NCBI GenBank assembly: GCA_032027085.1
Contig: JAVSMS010000001.1
Span: forward strand, 2,687,126-2,751,125
DNA length: 64,000 nucleotides
Direction of reading: 5' to 3'
From: Pseudorhodoplanes sp.
Lineage (GTDB): Bacteria > Pseudomonadota > Alphaproteobacteria > Rhizobiales > Xanthobacteraceae
Positions 53,482-61,903 of this stretch are shown one piece after another. The notes beneath the pieces are model-generated. The model searched no databases and was not told where the DNA came from. It saw only the letters and a program-made list of their open reading frames with translations. Position 1 is the first letter of the stretch. Each line of letters opens with the position of its first letter. Both the position numbers and the translations under genes were made by a program.

Positions 53482-54267
53482 ATGAATACCTTCTCGCCCC
53501 CTACGGACAAGACGGTAATCGCGCATCAGACAGCGAAGATGATGCTCGAAATTCAGGCGATCCACTTCAATGCGGATTCGCCGTTCGTTTTCACCTCCGG
53601 TTGGGCGAGCCCGGTTTACGTCGATTGCCGCAAGATCATTTCCTATCCCAGGCTGCGCTCCGCACTGATCGATTTCGCCGCAAGCAATATCCTCACCGAA
53701 GTGGGTTACGAGTCGATCGACTATATCGCCGGCGGCGAGACGGCTGGCATTCCCTTCGCGGCCTGGATCGCCGACCGCCTGATGCTGCCGATGCAATATA
53801 TCCGCAAGCAGGCGAAAGGCTTCGGGCGCAACGCGCAGATCGAGGGCGAGGTGCTGACCGGCGCCCGTACGCTCCTGGTCGAGGATCTCGCGACCGACGG
53901 CCGCTCCAAGATCAATTTCTGCAACGCGCTGCGCAAGGCTGGGGCTAAGGTCGACCACTGCTTCGTCGTATTCTACTACGATATTTTCCCTATGAGCCGT
54001 GAGAACCTGAAAGATCTCAACGTCACGCTGCATTATCTCGCGACCTGGTGGGACGTACTTGAGGTCGCCAAGCGCAGCGGGCATTTCGACGCCGGCGTGC
54101 TGCGTGAAGTGGAGAATTTCCTGCATGAGCCGGCGAAATGGTCGGCGGCGCATGGAGGAATTGCCGAGTTCGCGCCGCTCACGGTCCCGCCCGGATCGAG
54201 TGCCGTCGGCATCCCTGCAAACGGGCCCCAGACCGGCAAGTCCTCGCCGATCCCGCACGTCGCGTAA
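53482..54267 (+). CDS. pyrE: Orotate phosphoribosyltransferase
   Basis: 261 residues from the ATG at 53482; a frame open to 53356 lacks a ribosome site. [20 protein letters not shown] (~38-57) is the orotate-side hood, and [14 protein letters not shown] (~133-146) is the PRPP loop, where Asp-Gly-Arg-Ser replaces the more common Thr-Gly-Gly-Ser. It makes OMP from orotate and PRPP. The last ~35 residues are a Pro/Gly-rich tail. In this operon it could salvage imported orotate into UMP. Confidence 0.93.
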   Translation: MNTFSPPTDKTVIAHQTAKMMLEIQAIHFNADSPFVFTSGWASPVYVDCRKIISYPRLRSALIDFAASNILTEVGYESIDYIAGGETAGIPFAAWIADRLMLPMQYIRKQAKGFGRNAQIEGEVLTGARTLLVEDLATDGRSKINFCNALRKAGAKVDHCFVVFYYDIFPMSRENLKDLNVTLHYLATWWDVLEVAKRSGHFDAGVLREVENFLHEPAKWSAAHGGIAEFAPLTVPPGSSAVGIPANGPQTGKSSPIPHVA

Positions 54268-54298
54268 CGTCTGATCGGCGTCGGCCAAATCCATTACG

Positions 54299-55061
54299 CT
54301 ATTGCTTGCTCTCCGGCTGCGCAGTCGCGCCATACATCACATTTGCCGCGTCGGATTCGAACTCGAACCATTTTTTTGCCAGCACCTTTCTCATCAGCGT
54401 CTGATCGATATAGGGCATGATCAGCGCGTTGAAGGCGCGCTCATTGGTGAGATATTCGTAGCGGCAATTGGCCGAGCGGCTGCGCGGCATCATGTTGCGG
54501 CTGACGGCGTCCGCAAACAGCACGGGATCGAAGCCATAAGCGAGGCACCACCTGTTGAAATGGCGTTGCGCCGGCAGGGAATGCGACGCTGCCAAGAGCC
54601 GCAATTCCGGCGCCTCGTTCTGGATTTTCAGCGCCTCGCCGCCGCTGATGAAGGAGGCGCCGAGAATCAGCCGCCGCGCATCCTCCTTGTTGAATTTCAG
54701 CATGACGTAGGTCGCAAAATAATCGGCAACATCCTCTTCGCCGCCAAAGAATGGAATCTCCAGGATTTGCAGCACCGCGTGCCCGACTTCGTGCAGAAAC
54801 ACATCGACGGTCGGACCGATCAGCGCGTCGCGCGGCGTCAAACCGTGGCGCTCCTCGGTCGGCGCAAATTTCATGATGAACTCGAAATATTCGTAGCAGA
54901 CGATGATGTCGTCACCCCAGAAGGTCGCATTGGCCCAGCTGATGGGTTTTCAGGACGCGCCCTTTCGCTGGCGGCGCGTCCTGCACTGACGCGGGATGCG
55001 CGATGCAGAGCAAAGCAAGACACGCAAGCGCTCCAGCAATTATCTGCTTCCGGGTCGGCAT
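54299..55061 (-). pseudogene. DUF4344-type metallopeptidase gene with a frameshift
   Basis: A signal peptide starts at the ATG at 55061 (MPTRKQIIAGALACLALLCI) and its frame ends at 54912. The main domain continues in the next frame: PISWANATFWGDDIIVCYEYFEF, then from 54874 the zinc motif VDVFLHEVGHAVLQ (HExxH-like HEVGH) and the DUF4344 region to 54299. The break is near the AAAACCC run at about 54945-54955. Joined, the protein would have ~253 residues, normal for a secreted DUF4344 peptidase. Either a recent inactivation or a base-calling error in the run; the 191-residue downstream frame keeps the zinc site. Confidence 0.72.
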
Positions 55062-55216
55062 GAATGCTCCAGCATTTGCACGACGCAACAATATCATACA
55101 TTTGCCTGTATTCCGAATGGCAGCCTTGCGGCGCGAACGCGCTTCGCCAATCTGCATTGCAAGGCCACGCAAGGCCCATAGAATGGATATGCAGAGTTGA
55201 GTGGAGGATTGAACAT

Positions 55217-55402
55217 ATTGGTGGCGCAACCCGCGGCGGGCGCGGCGCAGCGGTCGGGGCGGCCATCGGTATCGGTGCGGGGGCGCTGATCGGCGGGCAG
55301 ATGGAGCGCCGCCGTGGCAATTACTACTTGTACAATGGCCGCTGCTGGGTTCGCTTCCGCAATGGTGAATTCCATCCGGTTTCACATCGTTATTGCCGCT
55401 AG
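55217..55402 (+). pseudogene. 5'-truncated glycine-zipper small protein
   Basis: The last ~58 codons encode GRGAAVGAAIGIGAGALIGG, a glycine zipper, followed by RRGNYYLYNGRCWVRFRN and ending PVSHRYCR, a layout of small envelope proteins common in rhizobia. No start codon with a signal peptide can be found in frame; the open frame to 55064 runs antisense over the metallopeptidase start. It looks like a gene that has lost its 5' end. Confidence 0.55.
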
Positions 55403-55447
55403 GTTGCGACAGGCGCGCGTCTTCGCGCCGCATAAGAAAGATTGGCG

Positions 55448-57214
55448 ATGTCGGAGAAGCAGCCGATGTCTCCGCTGATTGATCCGCGCCGCGGAGACGT
55501 CGAAGACGATGCATTGAGCACCAAGCGGCGCTCGGTTCTCGCTATCGCCGGCAGCCTGCTGGCGGAGATCAGCCTGCCCAAACTGGTGCTGGCATGGCTG
55601 TTGCTGATCATTTTTCCAGGCGTGCTGCTCGGGCTTGCGCCGCTGATGGCGACAGGCTGGCTGGCGGCGCTGTCCCGGCAGATGGCGTCTCCGTTCAGTG
55701 GAATCTGGCCACTCCTTGTACTCATCGTGATCGCTGCCATCGGCTGGCTGGGTGGACGGCCGTTATTTCGTGCGGCCGAGCGCGGATTCTGGTCGTTGAA
55801 TTCACTTGCGGTGCAGCCGGGCTATGCGTTCTGCCGAGAGAGCCTGCGGCACCTCGGCGAGCTGTTGATTCCAGGCGCCGATGCCGGGTTGCGCGGGCGC
55901 CTGCGCTCGGCGGCAGCGGCCGGGTCAGGTCTGATCCTGTGTGTGGTCGCCTTGGGATTTGTATCGCTTGCCTGGCCGACGTCGCGCTGGCTGGGTGATG
56001 TCGCGGATCTCGTCTCGCCGCTGCGACTCATTGTTCCTGCGCTTGCGAATAGCGTCGTATTTATTGGTAGCTATCTGGCGGCAGTGTCGCTGGTCTGGGG
56101 CTTTGCCGACGCAACCATGGAGCAGCCGCGCGATCTCGCGGCCTTTGACCAGCCGCAACCGGCCGGCCGATCGTGGCGCATTGTCCATCTTTCCGATCTG
56201 CATGTCGTCGGCGAACGCTTCGGCTGTCGCATCGAAAGCGGCCGGTCCGGCGCGCGTGGCAATGAACGGCTGCAGCGGGTGCTGGCCCGGCTTGCGGACA
56301 TTCACGCGCAACAACCGTTCGATTTGATCCTCATCACCGGCGACATCACCGATGCCGGCCGGTCCGCAGAATGGGCGGAATTCTTCGCGGCGCTCGATAA
56401 ACATCCGCAATTGCGAGCGCGATCGCTGATACTGCCGGGTAATCACGATCTTAATGTCGTGGATCGTACCAATCCGGCGCGGCTCGACCTTCCGACCAGC
56501 CCCGGAAAGCGTCTTCGGCAGATGCGCGCTCTGTCGGCGATGGCTGCATTGCAAGGCGAAAGGATGCGTGTCATCGATCCCGCGACCCAGAGGCAGGGCG
56601 GCACGCTCGCCGAAGCGCTGGCGCCGCACCGGTCTGATATCGCGGAATTTGCCGATACAGGCACGCTTCGCCAGTCCTTCCGCCTGGAGCAGGTATGGAG
56701 CGATATTTTTCCGATGTTGCTGCCGCCGGATACCGAGGATGGGCTGGGCGTCCTCCTGCTCAATTCCAATGCGGAGGCGCATTTTTCCTTCACCAACGCG
56801 CTCGGGCTCATCTCGGCGGCACAGGCCAAGGCTGTCACCGCGATGGCCCGGCAATTCCCGCGTGGTCTCTGGATCGTCGCGTGGCATCACCACCTCGTCG
56901 AATATCCGAAGCCCGCCAAAGCTTTTTCGGAGCGGATCGGGACAGCGCTGATCAACGGAAGCTGGTTTGTACGGCAATTGCAGGCCCTGGGCGGCGACCG
57001 CATCGTCGTCATGCACGGGCATCGTCACATCGATTGGGTTGGTGATTGCGGCGGCGTTCGGATCGTTTCGGCGCCGTCCCCGGTGATGGAAGCAACCGAT
57101 GACATGCCGACCTGTTTCTATATCCACACGCTCGCGAGTGATCCGCGGGGCAGGCTTTTGCTGCTTGCGCCTGAACAGATCGAAATTGCGGGCTCTGATG
57201 GAACTGCCGACTAG
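55448..57214 (+). CDS. Membrane-anchored metallophosphoesterase
   Basis: 588 residues from the ATG at 55448. The N-terminal ~210 residues hold about four to five membrane segments; a calcineurin-like phosphoesterase domain follows (~235-560) with HLSDLHVVG, ITGDITD, LPGNHDLN, VAWHHHLVE and MHGHRHIDW, the complete dimetal ligand set. Related proteins hydrolyse cyclic nucleotides, pyrophosphate-linked lipids (LpxH-like) or cell-envelope phosphoesters; the substrate is unknown. Its stop codon overlaps, on the opposite strand, that of the next gene. Confidence 0.88.
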   Translation: MSEKQPMSPLIDPRRGDVEDDALSTKRRSVLAIAGSLLAEISLPKLVLAWLLLIIFPGVLLGLAPLMATGWLAALSRQMASPFSGIWPLLVLIVIAAIGWLGGRPLFRAAERGFWSLNSLAVQPGYAFCRESLRHLGELLIPGADAGLRGRLRSAAAAGSGLILCVVALGFVSLAWPTSRWLGDVADLVSPLRLIVPALANSVVFIGSYLAAVSLVWGFADATMEQPRDLAAFDQPQPAGRSWRIVHLSDLHVVGERFGCRIESGRSGARGNERLQRVLARLADIHAQQPFDLILITGDITDAGRSAEWAEFFAALDKHPQLRARSLILPGNHDLNVVDRTNPARLDLPTSPGKRLRQMRALSAMAALQGERMRVIDPATQRQGGTLAEALAPHRSDIAEFADTGTLRQSFRLEQVWSDIFPMLLPPDTEDGLGVLLLNSNAEAHFSFTNALGLISAAQAKAVTAMARQFPRGLWIVAWHHHLVEYPKPAKAFSERIGTALINGSWFVRQLQALGGDRIVVMHGHRHIDWVGDCGGVRIVSAPSPVMEATDDMPTCFYIHTLASDPRGRLLLLAPEQIEIAGSDGTAD

Positions 57215-58257
57215 GCCTTTTTCTCCACCTCCGGCTTTTTGCCGGGCGCCCCTAGCAGATCGGCCAGCCAGCGGGTTGACGGATGCAGCGCACAGAATGT
57301 CAGTACCGCAATCGCGATCGGCACGCCAATGAAAGCACCGAAGAAGCCCCAGAGATAGGTCCAGAAGAAGACTGAGAACAGGACCAGGAAGGGCGACATG
57401 GCGAGCGCGTTGCCGGCGACGCGCGGTTCTATATAGCTGCCGATGACGAACTGGATGACGTTCAGGCAGGCGAAGACGACAAAGGCCGCCTGCCAGGATT
57501 CAAACTGCGCAAGTGCATACAGGGTCGGAAACACGGTAGCGATGAAGGGGCCGATGAACGGAATATAGTTTAGCGTGAAGGCGATGACGCCCCATTCGGC
57601 GGCGAGCTGCAGGCCCGACAAAGCCGCCAGCGCCCAGACCATCGTGCCGGTCGCCAGGCTCATGATCGTCCGGATCAGCATGTAGCGGCGAAATTTGGCG
57701 GCTATGGTTGCGCTGCCGTCGAGGAGAATGCGCGCGGGCATGCGGTCATGCATGGCTTCCAGCTTCCGCCGCACGTCATCCACTTCGAGCAGACCAAGGA
57801 TGACATAGACAATCACCACCAGCCAGAATGTGACAGTGGTGTTCAGCCGCGCCGTAATGCCCTGCATGGTGCGGATCAGCCAGCGCATGTCAAAATGCTC
57901 CGCCCACATCCCGGCGATGACGATGCCATGCGCTTCAAGCCACGCCGTCATCTGCCCGTAGAGACTTTGAAAGCGCCCGGCTTCGGCGACCACCGTCCGG
58001 CCGATCCGGCCGAAGCCCCAACTGACCAGCGAGGCAAAAACCACGAACACGGTCACCGTCACCGCGATAACGATGGCCAGCGCCAGCAATTGCGGAAGAT
58101 GCGATTGCAGGCGGCGCTGCATCGGCCAGACGATGGCAATAATGAAAATCGCGCACGCCACGGGCGCGAAGACGGAGCTGGCGACGCTGAGGGCTGCGAA
58201 AACCGTGATGATCGCAAGGATTCCGATCATCACGCGGACCCAACGATCTTTTGTCAT
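57211..58257 (-). CDS. AI-2E family (PerM/YhhT-like) transporter
   Basis: 348 residues from the ATG at 58257 (MTKDRWVRVMIGIL); the frame open to 58356 adds a soluble Arg-rich piece and is not used. About seven to eight membrane segments with the family loop FTLNYIPFIGPFIATVFPTL and the C-terminal YLWGFFGAFIGVPIAIA. Members move AI-2, Na+/H+ or unknown small molecules, so the substrate is left open. Confidence 0.88.
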   Translation of the reverse strand: MTKDRWVRVMIGILAIITVFAALSVASSVFAPVACAIFIIAIVWPMQRRLQSHLPQLLALAIVIAVTVTVFVVFASLVSWGFGRIGRTVVAEAGRFQSLYGQMTAWLEAHGIVIAGMWAEHFDMRWLIRTMQGITARLNTTVTFWLVVIVYVILGLLEVDDVRRKLEAMHDRMPARILLDGSATIAAKFRRYMLIRTIMSLATGTMVWALAALSGLQLAAEWGVIAFTLNYIPFIGPFIATVFPTLYALAQFESWQAAFVVFACLNVIQFVIGSYIEPRVAGNALAMSPFLVLFSVFFWTYLWGFFGAFIGVPIAIAVLTFCALHPSTRWLADLLGAPGKKPEVEKKA

Positions 58258-58500
58258 GCGGCTCCAAATACTTGGTACGTCGCGGAGGATCGAAAGCGAG
58301 GCATAATGGCGCGAGCCGCAAGTGAATCGCAAGTGAGCGTTACGACATAAGCTCATTGAATTGCAGGAAGGTATTTTCGTTGCAGCCCGGTTCGCTCAAG
58401 CTTGGCTCACCGCTTCGTGAAATGCGTTGCAAATGTCTGGCTATGCAGTTGCTCAGGAGGGACCTAGAGTTCAGGCGTGCAGAAAACAGGGAGCGAGACA

Positions 58501-58788
58501 ATGGCTGCCATTGATCGTCGAAGCCTGCTCAGAGATGTCCTGCCCGGCGCAATTGTTACGGCGGCCGGCGTCACCGCCATCGCAGGAATCGGATTGAGTC
58601 TTGCACCGCAGAATGTCGCTGAAGCTGCGCCGCTCACCATGGACAAGATCAATGCGCTGAGGGGCGGCGAGCCGGCGGAGAAGGCGCAGGTCGTGATCGT
58701 CGGGCCACGTCGTCGTCGCTGGCACCGTCGTCGTTGGGTTTGCTGGTGGCGCCGCGGCCGTCGGGTATGCGGTTGGCGTTACTGGTAA
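58501..58788 (+). CDS. Tat-exported Arg/Trp-rich small protein
   Basis: 95 residues from the ATG at 58501, preceded by GGGAGCGAG. MAAIDRRSLLRDVLPGAIV is a twin-arginine signal followed by a hydrophobic stretch (cleavage near AEAAP, ~44). The tail GPRRRRWHRRRWVCWWRRG (~67-85) and CGWRYW is extremely basic and Trp-rich with two Cys. Similar short proteins are found in Bradyrhizobium relatives without known function. Binding to anionic lipids, LPS or nucleic acid is possible but not shown. Confidence 0.7.
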   Translation: MAAIDRRSLLRDVLPGAIVTAAGVTAIAGIGLSLAPQNVAEAAPLTMDKINALRGGEPAEKAQVVIVGPRRRRWHRRRWVCWWRRGRRVCGWRYW

Positions 58789-58815
58789 GAGACCGGATTC
58801 CGTTGCAGCCGTCAT

Positions 58816-60258
58816 TCAGAAGCTGCCAAACATTGCGCCGAGTGCGATCACCGCGATCAGCGCCAGCACAGGTCCGACGATCACCGTCATGACGATCGGA
58901 CCATAACTGTCGCGGTGCGTCGTGCCGCAGACGCTCAAAAGCGTCACAATCGCCCCGTTATGGGGAAGCGCATCCAGCGTGCCCGAGGCCATTACCGCCA
59001 CGCGATGCATCAGGGCCGGGTCAATCCCGTGCCGAGCCGCAAGTTGCAAATAGGTTTCTCCCAAAGCATCGAGCGCGATGGCCATGCCGCCGGACGCGGA
59101 GCCGGTGAGGGCGGCCAGCAGATTGACTGATACGGCAAGAGAAATGAGCGGCCCTCCTTCGATCGACATCACCCAATCGCGTACCGTTTCAAAGGCCGGA
59201 AGCCCGGCCACCACCGAGCCGAAACCGACCAGGCTTGCGACGCTGATGAGCGGCACAACGGACGCATTGGCGCCGGCATCGATTGTTTCCCGCAGCGCGG
59301 TGAGGCGCTGCCAATTGAGCGCGATCAAGATCACGATGCCCGCAGCGAGTGCGATGAGCACAGACCATACGCCGCCGACAGCGGCGAGGGACGTTGCGCC
59401 CCAACGTTCTTCTGCAAGAAAGGACGCATCGAGCCGCGGCAGCACTAGGATTGACACGACAATATTGACGCATAGGACAACGGCGAGAGGTAATGCGGCG
59501 ACACCTACCGACGGCGCGTCCATGCTGCGGTGGCCGTGATCAATTTCGGCGACGTCGAACTCGAATGACGTCATCGTCTGTTCGCGCAACACACTGACCG
59601 CGCACAAAGGTTGGGCGGCAGAAGTGAAGGTTTCGCCTTTGCGCTTGGCGGCAGCCTCCGCGCGGCCCAGCCACCACAGTCCGAAGCCCAGCATGACTGC
59701 AGCGGCGATGAGCCCGAGCCCGGGCGCGGCAAACAGCGTAGTACCAAAATGCGGCATCGGAATTGCGTTCTGCAATGCGGGCGAACCGGGCAACGCCGAC
59801 ATCGTGAAGGTGAAGGTGCCCAGACCGACAGCGGCCGGCATCAGCCGGCGCGGAATATTCGCGGCCTCATACAGGCCTTGCGCCATGGGCACAATAACGA
59901 ACAATGCGACGAACAGGTTGACACCGCCATAGGTGACAAGCGCCCCAACGATGACAACCGCGAGGGTGGCATGTGCCGGTCCGAAATTGGTCCGTATGGA
60001 ATCGGCGATTGCCCGGATTGAGCCGCTATCGTCCATCAGCTTGCCGAAAATTGCGCCAAGCAGAAACAATGGCAAAAACTGTGCAACGAAACCGGACGCG
60101 CCGGACATGAAGGTTTGCGTCCAGTTCGCAAGCAGCGGCGCGCCGGAAATCCCTGCGGCCAACAGCGCCGCAATAGGCGCCAAAATCAGAACGCTCCATC
60201 CGCGAAAGGCAAGCCAAATCAGCAACGTCAGGCCGAACAGAATGCCAATGAGATCCAT
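58816..60258 (-). CDS. GntP/citrate-type permease
   Basis: 480 residues from the ATG at 60258; an upstream frame to 60306 gives an unlikely N-terminus. About 12-14 membrane segments, with FVAQFLPLFLLGAIFGKLMDDSGS (Gnt-type DSG region) and the C-terminal SGTLDALPHNGAIVTLLSVCG. Members of the GntP family import gluconate, other sugar acids or hydroxy-acids. It converges with the Tat protein gene; no catabolic gene adjoins, so the substrate is open. Confidence 0.85.
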   Translation of the reverse strand: MDLIGILFGLTLLIWLAFRGWSVLILAPIAALLAAGISGAPLLANWTQTFMSGASGFVAQFLPLFLLGAIFGKLMDDSGSIRAIADSIRTNFGPAHATLAVVIVGALVTYGGVNLFVALFVIVPMAQGLYEAANIPRRLMPAAVGLGTFTFTMSALPGSPALQNAIPMPHFGTTLFAAPGLGLIAAAVMLGFGLWWLGRAEAAAKRKGETFTSAAQPLCAVSVLREQTMTSFEFDVAEIDHGHRSMDAPSVGVAALPLAVVLCVNIVVSILVLPRLDASFLAEERWGATSLAAVGGVWSVLIALAAGIVILIALNWQRLTALRETIDAGANASVVPLISVASLVGFGSVVAGLPAFETVRDWVMSIEGGPLISLAVSVNLLAALTGSASGGMAIALDALGETYLQLAARHGIDPALMHRVAVMASGTLDALPHNGAIVTLLSVCGTTHRDSYGPIVMTVIVGPVLALIAVIALGAMFGSF

Positions 60259-60840
60259 GTTCGCCGATCTCTTTTCAAGATGAAAAAGAACTTTCAATAA
60301 AAACATTCAATCGAGCGCCACGTTAAAAGCTAGCGTGAGGCTCATCGACCGTACTGTGCAACGCACAACGGTATATTCAAAGTGTCTCGGAACAAGCGCT
60401 ATTTTTTGTAAATGCGATGCTTCATTGCGCCTCCCGCGCGGTTACTAAACACCTCTGCCGCGTTCCCTTTCGGGTCGCCTTTCATGCACTCGCCGCGGGC
60501 ATGCATGCGTTGATGTACTTGAGACTGAGAATCCTTCTTGACAGCCTTTTCGTTCCGGCAGCTAATTGGAACTCAAATTTTGTTGCGACGGTACCGGCGT
60601 TGCTTTGTGCAACAGAGGCGGAGCGTCGAAGATGATTGCTTGGACCGAGTTGGTTTCGCTGAGTTGTTTGCGGATTGTCGATTTTTTTGGTCTGCGCGCT
60701 GGCTGTCCGCACCGACGACGACAATACCATTCGATTTCAAGTGAATGGAATCGTCGACGAGCTCATCGCGAATTCTAACGAATGCTGGGCCGCTTCTTAA
60801 GCGGCCGCTGTAGAATTCTCTCGGAAAGGAAGGCTCGCCG
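60259..60840. other. Intergenic region upstream of glsA
   Basis: About 580 bases, richer in A and T than the neighbouring genes at its left end (60280-60420). I see no supportable gene. An 8-bp perfect hairpin GGCCGCTT-CTT-AAGCGGCC lies at 60788-60806, 34 bases before the glutaminase start and ahead of its GGAAAGGAAGG ribosome site (60822-60832 region); without a T-run it is more likely a leader structure than a terminator. Confidence 0.5.
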
Positions 60841-61839
60841 ATGAACAGGCTCGACTTGCCTCCCAGGGATCGCCCCTATGTTTCGACCGGGCACCTGCCG
60901 CCGGTTGAAGAGGTCCAGAAGCTGCTGGATGAGGCCTATGCGCGCTTCAAATCCAACAGCGATGGACAGAATTCGCAGGTCTATCCTGCGCTTGCCAGAG
61001 TGCCGAGCAATCTGTTCGGCATTTGCGTCGTCGGCACCAGCGGCCGGGTCTACGCCGCCGGCGATATCGATTACGAATTTTCGATCATGAGCGTGTCAAA
61101 GCCGTTCCTGTTCGCGCTGATCTGCGAGCTGATCGGCCCCGAGAAGGCGCGTGAGCAGCTCGGCGCCAATGCCACCGGCTTTGCCTTCAATTCGGTTGCG
61201 GGCATTGAGCGCGCCCTGGACGGCCGCACCAACCCAATGGTGAATGCCGGAGCCATCGCCACCACCAGTCTGGTCCCGGGCGCGACGCATGCCGAGAAAT
61301 GGAAATTCATCCATGACGGCCTGTCGCAATTTGCCGGCCGCAAGCTGCCGATGAACGAGGAGGTTCTCCAGTCCGCGCTGGAAACCAATTTCCGCAACCG
61401 CAGCATCGCGCAGTTCCTGCAGAGCGTCGGCAGAATCTACTGCGAGCCGATGGAGGCGGTGGATCTTTACACGCGGCAATGCTCGCTGAATGTCAGCGCC
61501 AGGGACCTCGCGGTCATGGGCGCGACGCTCGCCGATGGCGGCGTCAATCCGGTGACAAAAGAGCGCGTAGTGGACCCAATGGTCTGCCACTACGCGCTGG
61601 CGGTGATGACGACGGCGGGCCTCTACGAAACCTCCGGCGACTGGCTCTACGACATCGGCCTGCCCGGCAAGAGTGGCATCGGTGGCGGCATTGTCACTGT
61701 CTCCCCTGGCAAGGGCGGCGTTGGCACCTTTGCGCCGCCGCTCGATGCAGCCGGCAACAGCGTGAAGGGCCAGCTTGTCGCGAAATATCTGTCGCAACGG
61801 CTGGGAATGGATTTGTTCGTCTCGCAACCTGAGGAATGA
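60841..61839 (+). CDS. glsA: Glutaminase
   Basis: 332 residues, a serine-dependent beta-lactamase-fold glutaminase. The Ser-x-x-Lys catalytic pair is in FSIMSVSKPF (~80-89), with further family motifs NPMVNAGAIATTS (~132-144) and GLPGKSGIGGGIV (~277-289). It hydrolyses L-glutamine to glutamate and ammonia. It is followed 64 bases later by a DHA2 permease. Confidence 0.95.
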   Translation: MNRLDLPPRDRPYVSTGHLPPVEEVQKLLDEAYARFKSNSDGQNSQVYPALARVPSNLFGICVVGTSGRVYAAGDIDYEFSIMSVSKPFLFALICELIGPEKAREQLGANATGFAFNSVAGIERALDGRTNPMVNAGAIATTSLVPGATHAEKWKFIHDGLSQFAGRKLPMNEEVLQSALETNFRNRSIAQFLQSVGRIYCEPMEAVDLYTRQCSLNVSARDLAVMGATLADGGVNPVTKERVVDPMVCHYALAVMTTAGLYETSGDWLYDIGLPGKSGIGGGIVTVSPGKGGVGTFAPPLDAAGNSVKGQLVAKYLSQRLGMDLFVSQPEE

Positions 61840-61903
61840 ATTCACAGCGCATTGCCGCGGCCTCAACGTGGCATGACGTCGGCCAAACAGGGAAGGAACG
61901 GCC

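Noticed and set aside
60417-60778. Several 60-80 codon plus-strand frames in the gap before glsA
   Set aside because: They overlap each other, lack ribosome sites and resemble no protein family I know.
60788-60806. Hairpin before glsA as an intrinsic terminator
   Set aside because: There is no T-run and it is within 35 bases of the glsA start, so a leader structure is more likely.
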